The position numbers were made by a program, and so were the translations under genes. A DNA stretch of 64,000 bases, taken from positions 558,001-622,000 of the forward strand of contig NZ_VTUX01000001.1 of NCBI RefSeq assembly GCF_008370495.1, in the 5' to 3' direction. This document shows positions 46,140 through 54,621 of the stretch, in pieces; position 1 is the stretch's first letter; each line of letters begins with the position of its first letter. Source of the stretch: Pseudohalioglobus sediminis (GTDB lineage: Bacteria; Pseudomonadota; Gammaproteobacteria; Pseudomonadales; Halieaceae). The notes under the pieces were generated by a model that saw only the letters and a list, made by a program, of their open reading frames with translations, ran no database searches and was not told the DNA's origin.

Positions 46140-46193
46140 AAAAAGAAAGAGGCGCCGGGGCCGAGAGTGGGATAAGTGGAGCCCCGGCGCCTC
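46140..46193 (-). terminator. recA-recX intercistronic terminator
   Basis: On the minus strand a 12-base perfect stem (AGGCGCCGGGGC / GCCCCGGCGCCT, about 19-base loop) is followed by CTTTCTTTTTTC and then the recX ATG. It should end most recA transcripts and let a fraction read into recX, as known in enteric bacteria. Confidence 0.85.
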
Positions 46194-46231
46194 GTGGGAA
46201 AAATCAGAAAAGATTCAGGCATTGAGCAGGA

Positions 46232-47275
46232 TTATTCCTGCTCCTGTTCCGCCTCTGCGGCCTGTTCAGGCGCCGCTTCCGGCTTGCCGACATTCAGGGT
46301 CTGGGCGCGAATGGCGGACTCGATTTCGTTCGCCACGGCAGGGTTGTCTTCAAGGAACTTGGAGGCATTGGCCTTGCCCTGGCCGATCTTGTCACCCTTG
46401 TAGGCGTACCAGGCGCCGGACTTGTCCACCAGGTTGAGCTTCACACCCCAGTCGATGACCTCGCCCATGTGGTAAATGCCCTTGCCGTACATGATCTGGA
46501 ACTCGGCCTGCTTGAACGGCGGAGACACCTTGTTCTTGACGACTTTCACCCGGGTCTCGTTGCCCACGACCTCGTCGCCATCCTTCACCGCGCCAATACG
46601 ACGGATGTCCAGGCGTACGGAGGAGTAGAACTTGAGCGCGTTACCGCCGGTGGTGGTTTCCGGGGAGCCGAACATCACGCCAATCTTCATGCGAATCTGG
46701 TTGATAAAAATCACCAGGCAGTTGGTCTGCTTGATCGCGGCGGTGAGCTTGCGCATGGCCTGGGACAGCAGGCGCGCCTGCAGGCCCACGTGGGAGTCGC
46801 CCATCTCGCCTTCGATTTCCGCCTTGGGCGTCAGTGCCGCCACCGAGTCCACCACCAGGACGTCTACCGCACCGGAGCGTACCAGCATCTCGGCCACTTC
46901 CAGCGCCTGTTCGCCAGTGTCCGGCTGGGACATGATCAGTTCGTCCATCTGTACGCCCAGTTTCTCTGCGTACTGCGGGTCCAGTGCATGCTCGGCGTCG
47001 ATAAAGGCCGCGGTGCCGCCGGCTTTCTGAGCTTCGGCGATCACCTGCAGGGTCAGTGTGGTTTTACCGGAGGATTCCGGCCCGTAAATTTCACAGATGC
47101 GCCCCTTGGGCAGGCCACCGATGCCGAGGGCAATATCGAGGCCCAGTGAACCGGTGGAAATCGCGGGAATCGCCACGGGCTCCTGGTCGCCCATGCGCAT
47201 CACCGTGCCCTTGCCGAACTGGCGTTCGATCTGGGTCAGTGCCGCCTCGAGTGCTTTTTCTTTATTGGCATCCAT
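46232..47275 (-). CDS. recA: Recombinase A
   Basis: 347 residues, standard length. Walker [10 protein letters not shown] (65-73), [20 protein letters not shown], the L2-loop [27 protein letters not shown] stretch (cited by region) and the acidic C-terminus are all present. Drives strand exchange and LexA self-cleavage. ATG 47275 has AGGGAG 7 bases upstream. A LexA box lies 76 bases upstream. Confidence 0.98.
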   Translation of the reverse strand: MDANKEKALEAALTQIERQFGKGTVMRMGDQEPVAIPAISTGSLGLDIALGIGGLPKGRICEIYGPESSGKTTLTLQVIAEAQKAGGTAAFIDAEHALDPQYAEKLGVQMDELIMSQPDTGEQALEVAEMLVRSGAVDVLVVDSVAALTPKAEIEGEMGDSHVGLQARLLSQAMRKLTAAIKQTNCLVIFINQIRMKIGVMFGSPETTTGGNALKFYSSVRLDIRRIGAVKDGDEVVGNETRVKVVKNKVSPPFKQAEFQIMYGKGIYHMGEVIDWGVKLNLVDKSGAWYAYKGDKIGQGKANASKFLEDNPAVANEIESAIRAQTLNVGKPEAAPEQAAEAEQEQE

Positions 47276-47351
47276 CGTCTTGCTCCCTTTACTCTTCTTG
47301 ACCACTGTTCACGTCCGTCTGGTTTATGTAACTGGCTATACAGTAAAACTA

Positions 47352-47367
47352 CTGTATATATACTCAG
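47352..47367. promoter_or_regulatory. LexA (SOS) box of recA
   Basis: CTGTATATATACTCAG matches CTGT-N8-ACAG with one mismatch in the right arm. A second palindrome (TATACAGTA/TACTGTATA, 47337-47358) overlaps it. The 257 bases from here to the acyltransferase start hold no other feature I can support. Confidence 0.8.
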
Positions 47368-47624
47368 TGCTTTGAAATCGAAATGCAAGCCCCAAAAGCC
47401 ATTAATTTCCGCCAGCACCGGCACCTGTAGCCCAGGCAGGCAGGTCTCGACCTGGTTAGGCCGTAGCGCGCTGATTAGCGCCTGATCAGACCTGGATAAA
47501 GCTGCCGTGGCAAGCGCACCCACCCTTAACATGGGCGAATTCGCCAGTTCCGTCTACGCTTAAACAATATCACTGGACGCAGCTTTCCGTGCTCGATAGC
47601 TGACAGCAACAGGGGCCGATAACA

Positions 47625-49052
47625 ATGATAAGACGAATGGGCGGAGCCGATGCATTTTTCCTCGCGCTGGAGACACCGCGTGCCTACATGCATACCTTCA
47701 AGATCGCCATCCTCGACCCCAGCGAACACCCGGAGGCCTGGAGCTTCGACATCTACCGCGAGCGCGTGCGCCGCCGCCTGCACCGTATCCCGCCGTTTCG
47801 CTGGCGCTACGTGCACAGCCCGCTGGGGCTGGCCTACCCGCTGTGGGCGGAGGACCCGGACTTCAACCTCGACTACCACCTGCGCCACGTCGCCTGCCCC
47901 GCGCCGGGGGACCAGCGTGCCCTGTGCGAGTTCATGTCCGCGGCCTATGCCTACCAGCTGGATCGCAGCCGGCCGCTGTGGATCACCTGGGTGGTGGAAG
48001 GGCTCGAGGACGGCAAGGTGGCGCTGGTGACCCTGGTGCATCACGCCTACTTCGATGGTGCCGGCGCCTCCAATGCCATGATGCGCTTCTTCAATGCCGA
48101 GCCGAACCGGGATGAGGACCCGGAGCCGCCCCCCTGGGCACCGGGGAAAATTCCCGCCTGGCCCATGCGCCTGCTGACCGGCGCCTGTGCCCTGCCCCTC
48201 ATCCTGGCCAAAGGCATTCCCCATGCTATCACCGGGGTACGCAAGATTCGCCGGCTGAGCAAAGAGCGCGAGGCATCGGGCCGCCCGCCGCATCCAAACA
48301 TTTCCAACATGCCGTGGACACCGCTGAACCGCAGCGTCAGCCATGGCCGCACCCTGGTTTGCGACTCCATCCCGCTTGAGCGCATGCAGCGCGCCCGCGC
48401 CATCCTGCCCGGCGCCACAATTAATGACGTGTTCATCAGTTGCAGCGCCGGCGCCCTGCGCAGCCTGCTCAAGGAGATGCAGTACGCGGTAGACAGCGGC
48501 CCGCTGGTGGGCGGCATCCCGGTGTCCAAGAAACGCCCTCCCGGCATGGACATCCAGGGCAACTTCGCGACCGCAGACTACACCTGGCTGCATACCGAGA
48601 TCGCCGACCCCGTCGCGCGCATGCAGGCGACTCACCGGAGCTGCGCGGAAACCAAGGAACACATCGCCGCCTCAGACGGCGCCGACATCAACTCCCTGGT
48701 GTCGCTGGCGCCGGAATGGCTGACCCGGCTGATCAGCTGGTGGGTGCGCAGCCGCGAGGGTCGCGTGGGCATCTTCGGCAATGCGCTGCTGTCCAACGTG
48801 CCCGGGCCGCGGCAGCCGCTGTACCTCGGCCCGACCCGGGTCAGCAACTGGTTCTCCACCGGGCAGGTGTTCGACGGCACCTCCCTGAATCTCACCATGT
48901 GGTCCTACTGCGGCAAGGCCAACCTGTGCATTTTCGCGGACAAGTCCGTGCTTCCGGACGGCTGGAAGCTGTTCGACTATTTCACCCGCGAACTGGACAC
49001 GCTGATTGAACTGGCGGAAACACAGGGCGGAGCCGCTGACGAGGCTGGCTGA
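47625..49052 (+). CDS. Wax ester synthase/diacylglycerol acyltransferase family protein
   Basis: 475 residues. The active-site motif HHAYFDGAG (about 138-146) corresponds to HHxxxDG, preceded by the PPFRWRYV and DRSRPLW motifs; the C-terminal region has NVPGPRQPLYLGPTRVSNWFSTGQVFDG. Transfers acyl groups from acyl-CoA to an alcohol or diacylglycerol, making storage lipids at the membrane. Monocistronic. The start is ATG 47625 with AGGGG about 10 bases upstream. Confidence 0.88.
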   Translation: MIRRMGGADAFFLALETPRAYMHTFKIAILDPSEHPEAWSFDIYRERVRRRLHRIPPFRWRYVHSPLGLAYPLWAEDPDFNLDYHLRHVACPAPGDQRALCEFMSAAYAYQLDRSRPLWITWVVEGLEDGKVALVTLVHHAYFDGAGASNAMMRFFNAEPNRDEDPEPPPWAPGKIPAWPMRLLTGACALPLILAKGIPHAITGVRKIRRLSKEREASGRPPHPNISNMPWTPLNRSVSHGRTLVCDSIPLERMQRARAILPGATINDVFISCSAGALRSLLKEMQYAVDSGPLVGGIPVSKKRPPGMDIQGNFATADYTWLHTEIADPVARMQATHRSCAETKEHIAASDGADINSLVSLAPEWLTRLISWWVRSREGRVGIFGNALLSNVPGPRQPLYLGPTRVSNWFSTGQVFDGTSLNLTMWSYCGKANLCIFADKSVLPDGWKLFDYFTRELDTLIELAETQGGAADEAG

Positions 49053-49278
49053 AGGGGAGCGCTCAATCAATACTTCGCGCAGGCGCTTGATACCCGTCCG
49101 GTCATTGCTACAACAGTGTGGCAGACGGCCGAGCCAGGCTATATGTACTGATGCAATTCGGGCGAAGAGAGTTCATGAATAACCGCTACGGGGCGAAGGT
49201 GAACAATGTTCGCTCTCATAAATTTCATCCAGCTGTTAGGATCAGGTATCACCAGCTTGTTTGCAGGAGACACGCACA

Positions 49279-49782
49279 ATGGAATTTGGGACCCTCGTTC
49301 GATCCTATCCAGAACACATGCAATCAGTGATTGCCTTGCACCAGACCGTGATGCGCGACATCCAGTCTCCGTTTACCGTCGCCGAGAGAGAACTGATCGC
49401 GGCCTACACCCCCGCACTCAACGCCTGCGCATTCTGTTACGGTTCCCACCGGGCCGTGGCGGAGGCGCTCGGCGTAGACAGTGAGCTGCTCGATGCCCTG
49501 GTAGGTGACATCGAATCGGCTCCGATAGGTGACAATCTCAAGCCAGTCTTCAGGCTGGTGAAGAAGCTGACCGAGTCGCCGTCAAAAGTCAGCCCGGCAG
49601 ACCGGTCCGACGTGCTCGCTGCGGGCTGGGCCGAGCAGGCTATCGTCGATTCGTGCCTGATATGCGGCATGTTCAACATGATGAATCGTCTTGTTGACGG
49701 CACCGGCATCGAGGCAGACGCGTCCCTGTTCGCAGGCCTCGCCAATGAGCAGGCAGCAATCGATTTATACAGGATGGGCTGA
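49279..49782 (+). CDS. AhpD/carboxymuconolactone decarboxylase-like protein
   Basis: 167 residues. The redox pair CAFCYGSHR (about 46-54) is the AhpD CxxC-x-x-H motif of the carboxymuconolactone decarboxylase family, seen in peroxidase-related proteins. AGGAG lies 9 bases before ATG 49279; the frame extends upstream only to a TTG. The 226 bases upstream show nothing recognised. It may work with the cupin gene 130 bases downstream against peroxides; this is inference. Confidence 0.8.
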   Translation: MEFGTLVRSYPEHMQSVIALHQTVMRDIQSPFTVAERELIAAYTPALNACAFCYGSHRAVAEALGVDSELLDALVGDIESAPIGDNLKPVFRLVKKLTESPSKVSPADRSDVLAAGWAEQAIVDSCLICGMFNMMNRLVDGTGIEADASLFAGLANEQAAIDLYRMG

Positions 49783-49912
49783 GCGCGTTTTCAAGCCACG
49801 CTTGGCCCGGGCAGAAACTGTATCGGGCCTGTCATCTGGGCGTGCTCGCTATTGCCTCGCGGTGACAGTTTCGCGTAAACACCAGGTAATGGATTCTGCA
49901 AAGGAGGCCGAT

Positions 49913-50362
49913 ATGGCTATGTCGTTTCAAGAGCTGGACCAGGCAAACATTGTCTGGCAGCAACTACCGATAGAACAACACCTGTCCTTCTTTGTCATGA
50001 GCCTGGATGAAGACAATAAAATCGTCGACGTCCTCATCAAGATGTCCGCTAATCAAAAGGTTTTTCTGCACCGGCATACCGCGCCGAACTATATGTTGGT
50101 CCTCAGTGGTGAGCATCGATTGTACGCAGCCGATGGCACCCTGAAAGACGTCCGACCCGCGGGACGCTACACCGCCAGCCCGGCTGACGTTGAGCCCCAT
50201 CGCGAAGGCGGTGGTGACACAGACGTCCTTGTACTGTTCAGCATTCGCAGCGGCGGCGGCTCTTGCTACGAGGTTCTGGACGACGATCACAATGTTGTCG
50301 CCTCCCTGGGCTGGGAGGACTTCAAAGGGCTATATGCTGCCCAACTTGAAAGCCTTCAGTAA
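49913..50362 (+). CDS. Cupin-fold protein (ChrR/acetophenone dioxygenase-like)
   Basis: 149 residues. Single cupin barrel with FLHRHTAPNYMLVLSGEHRLY (about 45-65), whose two His and downstream residues may hold a metal. AAGGAGG lies 5 bases before ATG 49913; an in-frame ATG at 49889 exists. Reaction unknown; relatives include ChrR-type anti-sigma sensor domains and dihydroxyacetophenone dioxygenase. Confidence 0.7.
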   Translation: MAMSFQELDQANIVWQQLPIEQHLSFFVMSLDEDNKIVDVLIKMSANQKVFLHRHTAPNYMLVLSGEHRLYAADGTLKDVRPAGRYTASPADVEPHREGGGDTDVLVLFSIRSGGGSCYEVLDDDHNVVASLGWEDFKGLYAAQLESLQ

Positions 50363-50590
50363 GCGGCACAGCGACCCACTCCCATAGCCTCCAGGATGTC
50401 TGCTTCTGTTTGGGAACCTTCGGCAATCGAGCGCCAAGTCTCCGACGTGCCGGGTAGCAAGTGCCTGCCTGGTCAATCTGACGCATGTAATGGGCTACGC
50501 GGTGCTTTATGGCAAAGCGCATTGACGCGACACCATGACAACGTAATATGCTTCTTGTTGCCCTGTTTTGAATACCAGAGGTCTTTCTTC

Positions 50591-51220
50591 TTGAATGAGC
50601 TGAGCGCGCACTTCCTGGCGGTGCTGATGGGGTTCTTCGCCATCATGAACCCGATCGCCAACACGGCCATCTTTGTCGGACTGACGGCGGAGCAGCCGAA
50701 AAGCACCCAGGTTGCCATTGCCCTGAGGGCCTTATTGACATCGTTCGCCATCGTAGCAATCTTCGCACTGGCGGGAAAAACGATATTCCATCTCTTCGAT
50801 ATCACCTTGCCAGCCCTGCGCATCACGGGAGGCATCCTGCTGTTCATCATTGGTTACCAGATGTTACATGGCGGCTCGTCCACACTGCATGCGGCACCTA
50901 ATGAACCGGTCGATGTGAATGTGGCTTACTCGCCGCTGGCGGTGCCGATTCTCGCCGGCCCTGGCACGATTGCTACCGCCATGAACTATTCAGCCTCCGG
51001 TGACTGGGTAGCCATCTCCACCACCGTTGCTACCTTTGCCCTCCTGTGCGTTGTGACATTCTTCTGCTTCATTTTCGGCCAGGGCTTGATCGGCATCATA
51101 GGTAATGCGGGGCTGACCATGGTGACCCGGCTTATGGGGCTGATCATTGCAGTGATCGGCACACAGATGGTCATGGTAGGCCTGCGCACGAGTGATTTCG
51201 TTGCGGCACTCATGCAATAA
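50591..51220 (+). CDS. MarC-family inner-membrane protein
   Basis: 209 residues from a TTG codon with AGAGG 9 bases upstream; six membrane helices. GFFAIMNPIANTAIFVGLT at the start and YSPLAVPILAGPGTIATAMNY near residue 113 are the two MarC signature repeats. Function of MarC is unsettled (once linked to multidrug resistance). The longer frame to 50396 lacks a family match. It marks the left flank of the integron. Confidence 0.85.
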   Translation: MNELSAHFLAVLMGFFAIMNPIANTAIFVGLTAEQPKSTQVAIALRALLTSFAIVAIFALAGKTIFHLFDITLPALRITGGILLFIIGYQMLHGGSSTLHAAPNEPVDVNVAYSPLAVPILAGPGTIATAMNYSASGDWVAISTTVATFALLCVVTFFCFIFGQGLIGIIGNAGLTMVTRLMGLIIAVIGTQMVMVGLRTSDFVAALMQ

Positions 51221-51382
51221 TTTACCTCTCTGGCAGGCAAGTCGACACTGTGGCTTCAGACGGCATGCCAACACAGCGGCTTTCTGAACGTCACTCCCGG
51301 CACCCGAGTATCTGAGAATCCAGACCATCGGCTTCCGCCTCAGAAGAGACGTTTATCGCGAATCGCCGCCGCGTTAATGTCC

Positions 51383-51420
51383 CAGTAACCGAAGGGAACG
51401 TGTTGAGCGCCTTGTTAGAT
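51383..51420. repeat. Terminal attC site, apparently truncated
   Basis: Ends with CTTGTTAGAT (core GTTAGAT at 51414-51420) like the other attC sites, but the opposite core is only a weak GTTACTG-type match at 51383-51389, too close to allow a normal stem. Left end of the array; 51221-51382 holds nothing else recognised. Confidence 0.45.
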
Positions 51421-51426
51421 GCCTCT

Positions 51427-51816
51427 TTACAGATGAGCGATGCATTTAATTTCAATCTTTAATTCCGGTTGAACAAGTGCGCCTACCTGAACAACTGTTT
51501 GGCTAACTTCGGGCATGCCTCCGTATGCAGATTCTCTTTCGCCGTAGACGGCTTCTACGTTCTCCATCAATTCACTTATGTCTGTAACGAAAAACGTTTC
51601 ATCGACAACATTTTCAAGATCCGCCCCGAACTGGGATAAAACATGTTTCATATTTGCGTAAGCAATAGCTGTCTGTTCTGCAATGTTAGCTGGAACATTT
51701 CCGCTATCGTTTATCCCCACCTGCCCCGCCAGGTAAAGCACGTTTCCAACTTGGGTACCTTGTGCAATAAAATCTTTGAAGGGGCCATTTCGATAGGTTT
51801 TCTTCTTAATTGTCAT
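51427..51816 (-). CDS. Cassette 6: RidA/YjgF-family protein
   Basis: 129 residues, the family's usual length. GTQVGNVLYLAGQVGI (about 20-35), NMKHVLSQFGADLENVV and PELKIEIKCIAHL match RidA-like enamine/imine deaminases; the usual arginine late in the fold (Rxx-x-ARVA type) is not clear, so it may belong to a non-deaminase subfamily. ATG 51816 is favoured over 51846. It is the last cassette gene before the array end. Confidence 0.82.
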   Translation of the reverse strand: MTIKKKTYRNGPFKDFIAQGTQVGNVLYLAGQVGINDSGNVPANIAEQTAIAYANMKHVLSQFGADLENVVDETFFVTDISELMENVEAVYGERESAYGGMPEVSQTVVQVGALVQPELKIEIKCIAHL

Positions 51817-51828
51817 TGTTGAGAATTC

Positions 51829-51928
51829 CTCTAAGTTATGGGGCATCTATCGCCTTGCGCACAGGCAGCCGAACCGAAGCTTGGGCTGCCCAGCCACGAC
51901 GCGGCGATTTTGCCGTAACTTCTTAGGT
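51829..51928. repeat. attC site of cassette 5, diverged
   Basis: Imperfect palindrome with CTCTAAG at one end and ACTTCTTAGGT at the other. Compared with the other sites, the invariant G of both GTTRRRY cores reads C (CTTAGAG, CTTAGGT). It is recognisable by position and symmetry but may be inactive. Confidence 0.5.
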
Positions 51929-51934
51929 GTTTTG

Positions 51935-52324
51935 CTAACCACCAAATATCCAAGTGTGAATGGTTCTCCCGGGCATAAGCGTGAATGATCCCGCAATGAG
52001 GATACCTCCAATATAGAGTCCGATCATATGCTTCCTATGCGATGAAATGTCACCACGGCGTATTGCTGCAAGGGCGGATGCGACGGAAAACAGAACCACT
52101 ACGCTTAACAGATGAAGCAGACCAAAGTGTGAGAATAGGGTTGGCCCTACAAAAGCAGGCATAAACAAAGCAAGTATTGCTGTGAACACCATGAGGGCCA
52201 TGTAAATCTTGCCGAGCGACTTGTGTATGGGCGTCCCTTTAGTTGAAAAAAGTAAAAATGCACCAATGAATATGCAAGGGACTACCGTGAATAGGTGCAA
52301 ATAAACTAGGTGCATATAAGCCAT
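51935..52324 (-). CDS. Cassette 5: DUF2306-like membrane protein
   Basis: 129 residues with four predicted membrane helices. TKGTPIHKSLGKIYMALMVF (about 29-48) and RRGDISSHRKHMIGLYIGG (about 89-107) are typical DUF2306 segments; function unknown. Starts 6 bases inside the cassette boundary and its TAG lies next to the diverged attC. Confidence 0.75.
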   Translation of the reverse strand: MAYMHLVYLHLFTVVPCIFIGAFLLFSTKGTPIHKSLGKIYMALMVFTAILALFMPAFVGPTLFSHFGLLHLLSVVVLFSVASALAAIRRGDISSHRKHMIGLYIGGILIAGSFTLMPGRTIHTWIFGG

Positions 52325-52329
52325 GAATC

Positions 52330-52418
52330 ACCTAACGCCTCAAAAACCGGCAGCCTGCAGCGAAGCCGCTTTTAGGCTGTCCGGCGCCGAAGGCGCGTAG
52401 TTGATTGACTTGTTAGAT
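52330..52418. repeat. attC site of cassette 4
   Basis: 89 bases. Cores ACCTAAC (52330-52336, i.e. GTTAGGT on the integron strand) and GTTAGAT (52412-52418). An inner hairpin is formed by the CGGCAGCCTGCAGCG...CGCGTAGTTGATTG region. Ends match the other sites. Confidence 0.8.
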
Positions 52419-52449
52419 GGCATCTGCGCGCTACCCCAAGTTGATGTTG

Positions 52450-52914
52450 CTAGAGGACCCCCAACATTTTGAATGTTTCTTTGATTTCTTCTAAAGAACT
52501 CTGTTGTTCTTCCATCTGGAAATCTTTTGGGGCTGCAGCTGGAAACCAATCATGTAAGTCGCACGTCCAAACAGCGACATCCGGAGCTGCAAAGTTAGAA
52601 TCAAAGAAGCACCCTACAGGAATCTCGTAAAGATCCTCCTCAAAGACCGCATTGATTGATGGCGTTTCAGCTATTACGGTGCTGCCACAATTAGGACAGA
52701 AGTGGAACGTCATCGAGCTACCAGAAAGTGTACCGCGCGTATAGACTTTCTGCTCTCCAGCTATTTTTACCTGGCTCGCTTTGTAATAAGCGTTAAAGCT
52801 GGACGGCGTTCCAGTACGTCTTTGACAATCTACGCAGCCACATTGAATCTGAAACAAGTGCTCGTCGGGACAGGCGGCAGTCAATTGTCCGCACTGACAT
52901 GATGCTACTTTCAT
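52450..52914 (-). CDS. Cassette 4: GFA/CENP-V-type zinc protein
   Basis: 154 residues. Glutathione-dependent formaldehyde-activating (GFA) fold with zinc cysteines in SCQCGQL, QCGCVDCQRRTG (about 25-36) and FCPNCGS (about 72-78), and the YEIPVGCFFDSNF segment. Possibly handles glutathione or formaldehyde adducts; GFA assignments are often only structural. A chromosomal relative is at 58083-58550. Confidence 0.85.
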   Translation of the reverse strand: MKVASCQCGQLTAACPDEHLFQIQCGCVDCQRRTGTPSSFNAYYKASQVKIAGEQKVYTRGTLSGSSMTFHFCPNCGSTVIAETPSINAVFEEDLYEIPVGCFFDSNFAAPDVAVWTCDLHDWFPAAAPKDFQMEEQQSSLEEIKETFKMLGVL

Positions 52915-52936
52915 GTGTGTATCTCCGAACTATGGC

Positions 52937-52995
52937 ATTTAACGCCTACGGCAGGGGGCGCGGTACTTGCGTCCTGCTGGCCGTACTTGTTAGAG
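52937..52995. repeat. attC site of cassette 3 (59 bases)
   Basis: Cores ATTTAAC (52937-52943) and GTTAGAG (52989-52995), with TAACGCCTACGGC near one end pairing with GGCCGTACTTGTTA at the other. Exactly the classic 59-base-element length. Confidence 0.85.
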
Positions 52996-53005
52996 AGCCT
53001 TTTGC

Positions 53006-53512
53006 TCATAGCTTGTAAGTTACCTTTTCGTCCGTAACCACAATTTTTCCAGTTGAAGAAAGATGCTCAATGACTGATTTTACCTGCTGATCATTAAGTT
53101 TAAGCTGCGGTAGTGACTTTATGGTGGACGAGAGGGTCTTAACTTTACGTGGCCTAGCATTTCCTCTGGATTTGAGGTTCTTCACAATGGCGTCCAGGGT
53201 CTCATTGGACAAGTTACTTATTTTGGTGGAAGGGGCTTTCGTCTTTGGCTTGGCTCCACCAACTCCGTTCGGACACTTAAAATTTCCCTTCTGGTTCAAT
53301 ACAACCCTAATTTTCTCCTTCAGAGACATGCTGCCAAGCAAAGCATTTACTGCCTTGCAGCACGCAACACAATTATCATCGCTATTACTGCCGGCCCTGG
53401 AGGACGGCACTAGATGCTCGACGCTTGCCTCTGCCTTCGGCAACTTTTCATTGCAAAAGAAACACAGGCCGCCTTGTGCAAACATTAGTCGATCTAGGGG
53501 CTTAGTTGGCAT
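53006..53512 (-). CDS. Cassette 3: HNH endonuclease with C-terminal helical domain
   Basis: 168 residues. N-terminal HNH domain with zinc cysteines C17-x-x-C20 (CFFC) and C48-x-x-C51 (CVAC), catalytic EHLVPSS (His33) and a following Asn. A Lys/Pro-rich linker (about 85-100) leads to LSSTIKSLPQLKLNDQQV and VIEHLSSTGKIVV, which look like a winged-helix nucleic-acid-binding domain. Probably a DNA or RNA nuclease; target unknown. The nuclease domain is complete. Confidence 0.75.
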   Translation of the reverse strand: MPTKPLDRLMFAQGGLCFFCNEKLPKAEASVEHLVPSSRAGSNSDDNCVACCKAVNALLGSMSLKEKIRVVLNQKGNFKCPNGVGGAKPKTKAPSTKISNLSNETLDAIVKNLKSRGNARPRKVKTLSSTIKSLPQLKLNDQQVKSVIEHLSSTGKIVVTDEKVTYKL

Positions 53513-53516
53513 GGCT

Positions 53517-53604
53517 CTCTAACGCCTGCCGCAGTGGCGCGGAAACCGCGCTGCGGTTTTTGCGTCCGGCCCCGCCAGGGTCGCACTGGCGCTACTTGTT
53601 AATG
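53517..53604. repeat. attC site of cassette 2
   Basis: 88 bases. Cores CTCTAAC (53517-53523) and GTTAATG (53598-53604). Strong inner stem from GCCGCAGTGGCGCGG and its partner CACTGGCGC; loop CGCTGCGGTTTTTGCG. Confidence 0.82.
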
Positions 53605-53757
53605 GGACGCGATGGTCCAATAGACACCCAGGGTACGGACAGATACTGGACAATAATGATTGGTGACGTTTCCGCGGGAACGTTTTTTGGTTATAAGCAA
53701 GGAAAGCTAAGCGCAATAAGAAACATGTACCTTCCTGGTCTGGTGAAATTTTTCTGA
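53602..53757 (+). CDS. Cassette 2: small antisense ORF, doubtful
   Basis: A 51-residue plus-strand frame (MGRDGPIDTQGTDRYW at its start, ending VKFF), opposite to every other cassette gene. The ATG is in the attC core and no ribosome binding site is visible. The minus frame (53519-53797, 92 codons) runs through the attC and ends in its core, so neither is convincing. Cassette 2 may be a promoter or RNA cassette, or carry a decayed gene. Confidence 0.25.
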   Translation: MGRDGPIDTQGTDRYWTIMIGDVSAGTFFGYKQGKLSAIRNMYLPGLVKFF

Positions 53758-53841
53758 AGCGCTTTTGCACGAGAGAACGTCCTTTTCCCTGCATCATTTT
53801 CTCTAGTTTATCTCACGATCCTGCTGGCTGCACAAGCGTAC

Positions 53842-53916
53842 CGTTAACGCTTCAAGCTGAGGCGTGCGTTAGCGCGTCCCGGCGCGAAGCGCCCTTGCAG
53901 CCTTGACTTGTTAAAG
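53842..53916. repeat. attC site of cassette 1
   Basis: 75 bases. Cores CGTTAAC (53842-53848) and GTTAAAG (53910-53916), with GCTTCAAGCTGAGGCG and CGCCCTTGCAGCC arms around a GCGCGTCCCGGCGCG centre. Confidence 0.8.
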
Positions 53917-53922
53917 GGAAAG

Positions 53923-54321
53923 CTAAACATTTAGGTAGTATCGAATCGAATAGACATAAACAGCAGATAACAACATCGATACCAGGAACAGCCCCATTTT
54001 TATCCAAGCGTCTGGCTTTGCATTCACCCCGAATAGCTTTTCTTCGGTGAATCTGTCCAGTTTGCTTAGAACGTAGCCCGAAAAAAATAGCGTTATTGCC
54101 TGGCCAAGACCTTTAAAAACCATCGCCTCATCAGTATTGAATGGTGCTACTAAAGCACCCAGTACCCACCCCACTACTATACCGAGCAAAATAACAAGGT
54201 AATTGCTTGCTCGATCTGAGTTAGTTTCAGTGCTTGATCTTACAATCCATCTCAACATGACCAGTATCACAATGGCAACGATAGTGCTGCTAACGACTGT
54301 CGGTAAGTGTTCGGTGCTCAT
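53923..54321 (-). CDS. Cassette 1: hypothetical membrane protein
   Basis: 132 residues with about four membrane helices (about 8-24, 42-60, 68-86, 108-126) and a charged loop DRFTEEKLFGVNAKPDAW between the last two. No family recognised. It is the first cassette after attI and so nearest the likely cassette promoter. Confidence 0.65.
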   Translation of the reverse strand: MSTEHLPTVVSSTIVAIVILVMLRWIVRSSTETNSDRASNYLVILLGIVVGWVLGALVAPFNTDEAMVFKGLGQAITLFFSGYVLSKLDRFTEEKLFGVNAKPDAWIKMGLFLVSMLLSAVYVYSIRYYLNV

Positions 54322-54328
54322 TCTTTCC

Positions 54329-54335
54329 CTTTAAC
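54329..54335 (-). other. attI/cassette 1 recombination core
   Basis: CTTTAAC (GTTAAAG on the integron strand) marks where cassette 1 meets attI. attI itself should lie within 54330-54620, between this core and the LexA box; this stretch has no gene. Confidence 0.6.
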
Positions 54336-54340
54336 AGCTA

Positions 54341-54368
54341 AGTATATAGACAGGTCTAAAAATGACAT
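54341..54368 (-). promoter_or_regulatory. Possible cassette promoter (Pc)
   Basis: On the minus strand ATGTCA (54363-54368), 16 bases, then TATACT (54341-54346), about 20 bases before cassette 1. Four and five of six positions match the sigma-70 boxes. Position suits Pc, but it is only a sequence match. Confidence 0.35.
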
Positions 54369-54621
54369 GGGCCCAGTATGTAGAAGAATGAGGGGGAAAC
54401 ATTGGCTAAAAGTCCCTTTCTATCAATGAGTTAAAAAACGTTACCCCAAAAGAGCGGAAAACAATAGCCATATTTTCGGTGCCTGAGCCATCATAATTGA
54501 CCGTAAAGCACGTAGCACGCCTCGAATAAATCATTGTTAATCAACAACATATGGCTCTATGGGCATTACTCTTGGCCGGGGTCCCCTGAAAAACGGCTTG
54601 CAATATCCATACATGGATTTA

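Noticed and set aside
47471-47489. CTGAT/ATCAG palindrome upstream of the acyltransferase gene
   Set aside because: Only five-base arms with no second copy or regulator linked to it.
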